Shown: in pieces, positions 62,484 to 64,000 of the stretch | Layout of the letters: each line of letters starts with the position of its first letter | How positions within the stretch are numbered: position 1 is the stretch's first letter | Assembly: GCA_029202545.1 (NCBI GenBank) | Contig: CP119311.1 | Coordinates: 4,588,001 to 4,652,000 of the forward strand | Source: Candidatus Pseudobacter hemicellulosilyticus | GTDB lineage: Bacteria > Bacteroidota > Bacteroidia > Chitinophagales > Chitinophagaceae | Reading direction: 5' to 3' | DNA length: 64,000 nt | Notes under the pieces: generated by a model | The model's input: only the letters and a program-made list of their open reading frames with translations | Database searches by the model: none | What the model was told of the DNA's origin: nothing | Position numbers and translations under genes: made by a program

Positions 62484-64000
62484 TTACTGTCCTTTCTCGT
62501 TGATACCGTACTGGTAAGCCAGGAAGTCCAGCTGGAAAGAGGCGATCTGCAAGGCGGCATTGAACTCAGCCCGGGCCCTGATGGTATACTCAGGGATCTC
62601 GCGATAATGGCTGATCCCGGTACGCATATTGGAGAAGAAGCTGAAATAGTATTCATCTTTATCACCCAGGTGGCCAGATTCTTTATCCTCTTTCAGCTGC
62701 TCTGTCAGGTAATCCAGGTACAGGTTCAGCTCTGCAATGAAAACGTGTTGCCGGTTAGGCGTAGTGATTATATTGGTTCGTCCATAAATATGATCCGTCA
62801 TGGTCTGGAGGGACACCACTTTTGAGAAGTTGGCAATATTGGGGCCAGGCATCACATTGACGGCATGCATCCGCTTTACAAAGATCTGCTTACTGCAGAT
62901 GGCCGCAGAATTACATAAACCAATGCAAAGACATTCCTTGCTCAGTACCTCCTGCACCTGGCGGTTGTATTCCTGGCGACTGAGCTGCAATCCCTGCAGC
63001 TGTGCTATTTTCAGTCGCTGGTATTTCCGGGAAGCTGTACAAAGGCCTTCCCTGGAAAATTCTGTGTTGATAGCCAGGTGTTTTTCAATGCAGGGGCTAC
63101 CGGGTTTGCCCCGCTGGATACGCGCCATTTTTTCTGTTTCGCTGGTGCTGCCTTTGAGGTAATGCATCAGCACGCCCAGGGGCGAGTTCTTACTCAGCAC
63201 CACATCTTTTTCACTGGCGGCACAGAGCAGTTTGAGGGTCTTATCATCAACGGTAGTGGCTTCCGGCACCAGCAGGAAGGGGGTACCCCAGCCGGTGCGA
63301 CTTACATTATACTGGATGCGCAGGAATTCCTGTTCTTCAAAAGTGCCTACGCCACCCTGTACGGCAAAGCTGATCTCCGGCGGTGCTGCCAGTACGGGCA
63401 GTCCTCTTTTCATCCGGGCCTCAGTGTAGAGGGCAAAAAGGGTATCGGTAAGTTCCTGTCTTTTTGTTTTGAATTCTTCCAGGATAGGCCCCAGCAGCAT
63501 GCCGGCAGTGACAAAAGCATGGCCGCCGCAGTTGAGCCCGGATTCAATACGGTAGTCGCTGATCCAGATCCCGTTCCTGGCCAGCATTTTGGCCTGTATC
63601 AGCGCGGAGCGGTAATCACTTACTTTCAGGGCTATTTTCTTATTGAACTGGCCTTTGGCATCGGGATCAAATTCCCGGCAGCGGGCCAGGTACTGGTACA
63701 ACCGGGTGTTCATACCGCTGGAGAATACCAGGCAGGAGTTACGGAGATTGCTTTGGGCATACCCCCTTAAAGCGGTGACCCCATCGGAGCCATCGGTAAT
63801 CAGTTCACCGTCTGCATTGTGTTGGTCCCGGTCTACCTTGGTCAGGATATTGACATCAATGCTGCCGGACATGATCTGGGAACGGAGATAGGTTTCCACC
63901 CGTTCCCGGTCCACTACATTCCGGATGCGGCCCAGCCGCTGCCAGGTCTGGCGCAGCAGGTTCTCATCCGGCAGCATGTCGAAGTATTTTTCTATCTCAG
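62484..64000 (-). CDS. Large Cys-rich conserved protein of unknown function, 5' end outside window
   Basis: At least 505 residues; the frame runs off the right edge (EIEKYFDM precedes the first internal Met at 63977), so the start is missing. No family recognised. Segments such as SGLNCGGHAFVTAGMLLGPI and SFAVQGGVGTFEEQEFLRIQ resemble loops of FMN/TIM-barrel enzymes, but the order does not fit any I know. The second half has many cysteines: SPCIEKH, LCTASRKYQ and the cluster ECLCIGLCNSAAIC (C-x-C-x3-C-x5-C), which could bind metal or a cluster. No signal peptide or membrane helix is visible. Probably a soluble redox or metal protein; that is inference. Confidence 0.6.
   Translation of the reverse strand, partial: EIEKYFDMLPDENLLRQTWQRLGRIRNVVDRERVETYLRSQIMSGSIDVNILTKVDRDQHNADGELITDGSDGVTALRGYAQSNLRNSCLVFSSGMNTRLYQYLARCREFDPDAKGQFNKKIALKVSDYRSALIQAKMLARNGIWISDYRIESGLNCGGHAFVTAGMLLGPILEEFKTKRQELTDTLFALYTEARMKRGLPVLAAPPEISFAVQGGVGTFEEQEFLRIQYNVSRTGWGTPFLLVPEATTVDDKTLKLLCAASEKDVVLSKNSPLGVLMHYLKGSTSETEKMARIQRGKPGSPCIEKHLAINTEFSREGLCTASRKYQRLKIAQLQGLQLSRQEYNRQVQEVLSKECLCIGLCNSAAICSKQIFVKRMHAVNVMPGPNIANFSKVVSLQTMTDHIYGRTNIITTPNRQHVFIAELNLYLDYLTEQLKEDKESGHLGDKDEYYFSFFSNMRTGISHYREIPEYTIRARAEFNAALQIASFQLDFLAYQYGINEKGQ

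Overview
The window looks like a chromosomal piece of a Bacteroidota genome, most likely a soil or plant-associated Chitinophagaceae-type bacterium. The basis is two SusC/SusD pairs, a small TonB receptor paired with a DUF4249 lipoprotein, LytTR/LytS two-component genes, many lipoproteins with a Bacteroidota-style lipobox, DUF4256 and DUF5690 proteins, an RHS core of the Bacteroidota type, and TAnnTTTG-type promoter motifs. No rRNA, tRNA or CRISPR array was seen. The genus is inference.

Layout. 1-2.7 kb: 3' end of a THUMP-type RNA methyltransferase, a divergent HxlR regulator/SDR oxidoreductase pair, and a P-loop kinase-like protein. 2.8-7.8 kb: DUF4249 lipoprotein, TonB receptor and a LytTR/LytS two-component system, all on the minus strand. 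8.2-15.8 kb: secreted metalloprotease, metE under a cobalamin riboswitch, and class I ribonucleotide reductase. 16-27.6 kb: two MacB/FtsX-type permeases, a GreA/B-like factor, DUF4256, katG with an OxyR-like site, and a GH127 enzyme. 27.8-32.7 kb: an AT-rich accessory island of broken RHS C-terminal pieces mixed with small orphan genes. It ends in an IS3-family element that truncates both the last RHS fragment and a nitronate monooxygenase gene. 34.3-42.5 kb: a compact pectin utilisation locus (SusC, SusD, DUF5123/4957-like lipoprotein, PL1 pectate lyase). 42.6-48.7 kb: desaturase, LpxL-like acyltransferase, TPR protein, a lipoprotein, and an ABC-F protein with a structured leader.

48.8-61.9 kb is the most interesting part: a nine-gene minus-strand cluster. 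In transcription order it has an XRE-cupin regulator, a class III PLP enzyme, SusC, SusD, a second class III PLP enzyme, an alkaline-phosphatase-superfamily lipoprotein with PA14, a phosphonatase-like HAD hydrolase, a DUF5690 transporter and a TIGR03364-type FAD oxidoreductase. The combination points to capture and catabolism of an aminophosphonate (2-aminoethylphosphonate or its 1-hydroxy derivative), with a TonB-dependent SusCD pair as the outer-membrane importer. The enzyme families are known from phosphonate degradation. Their union with SusCD and a surface phosphoesterase-like lipoprotein is what I propose as a little-described 'phosphonate utilisation locus'.

The window ends with a Pmp3-like peptide, a family of short intergenic hairpin repeats that also occurs at 20 kb, and a large Cys-rich protein of unknown function that runs off the right edge.
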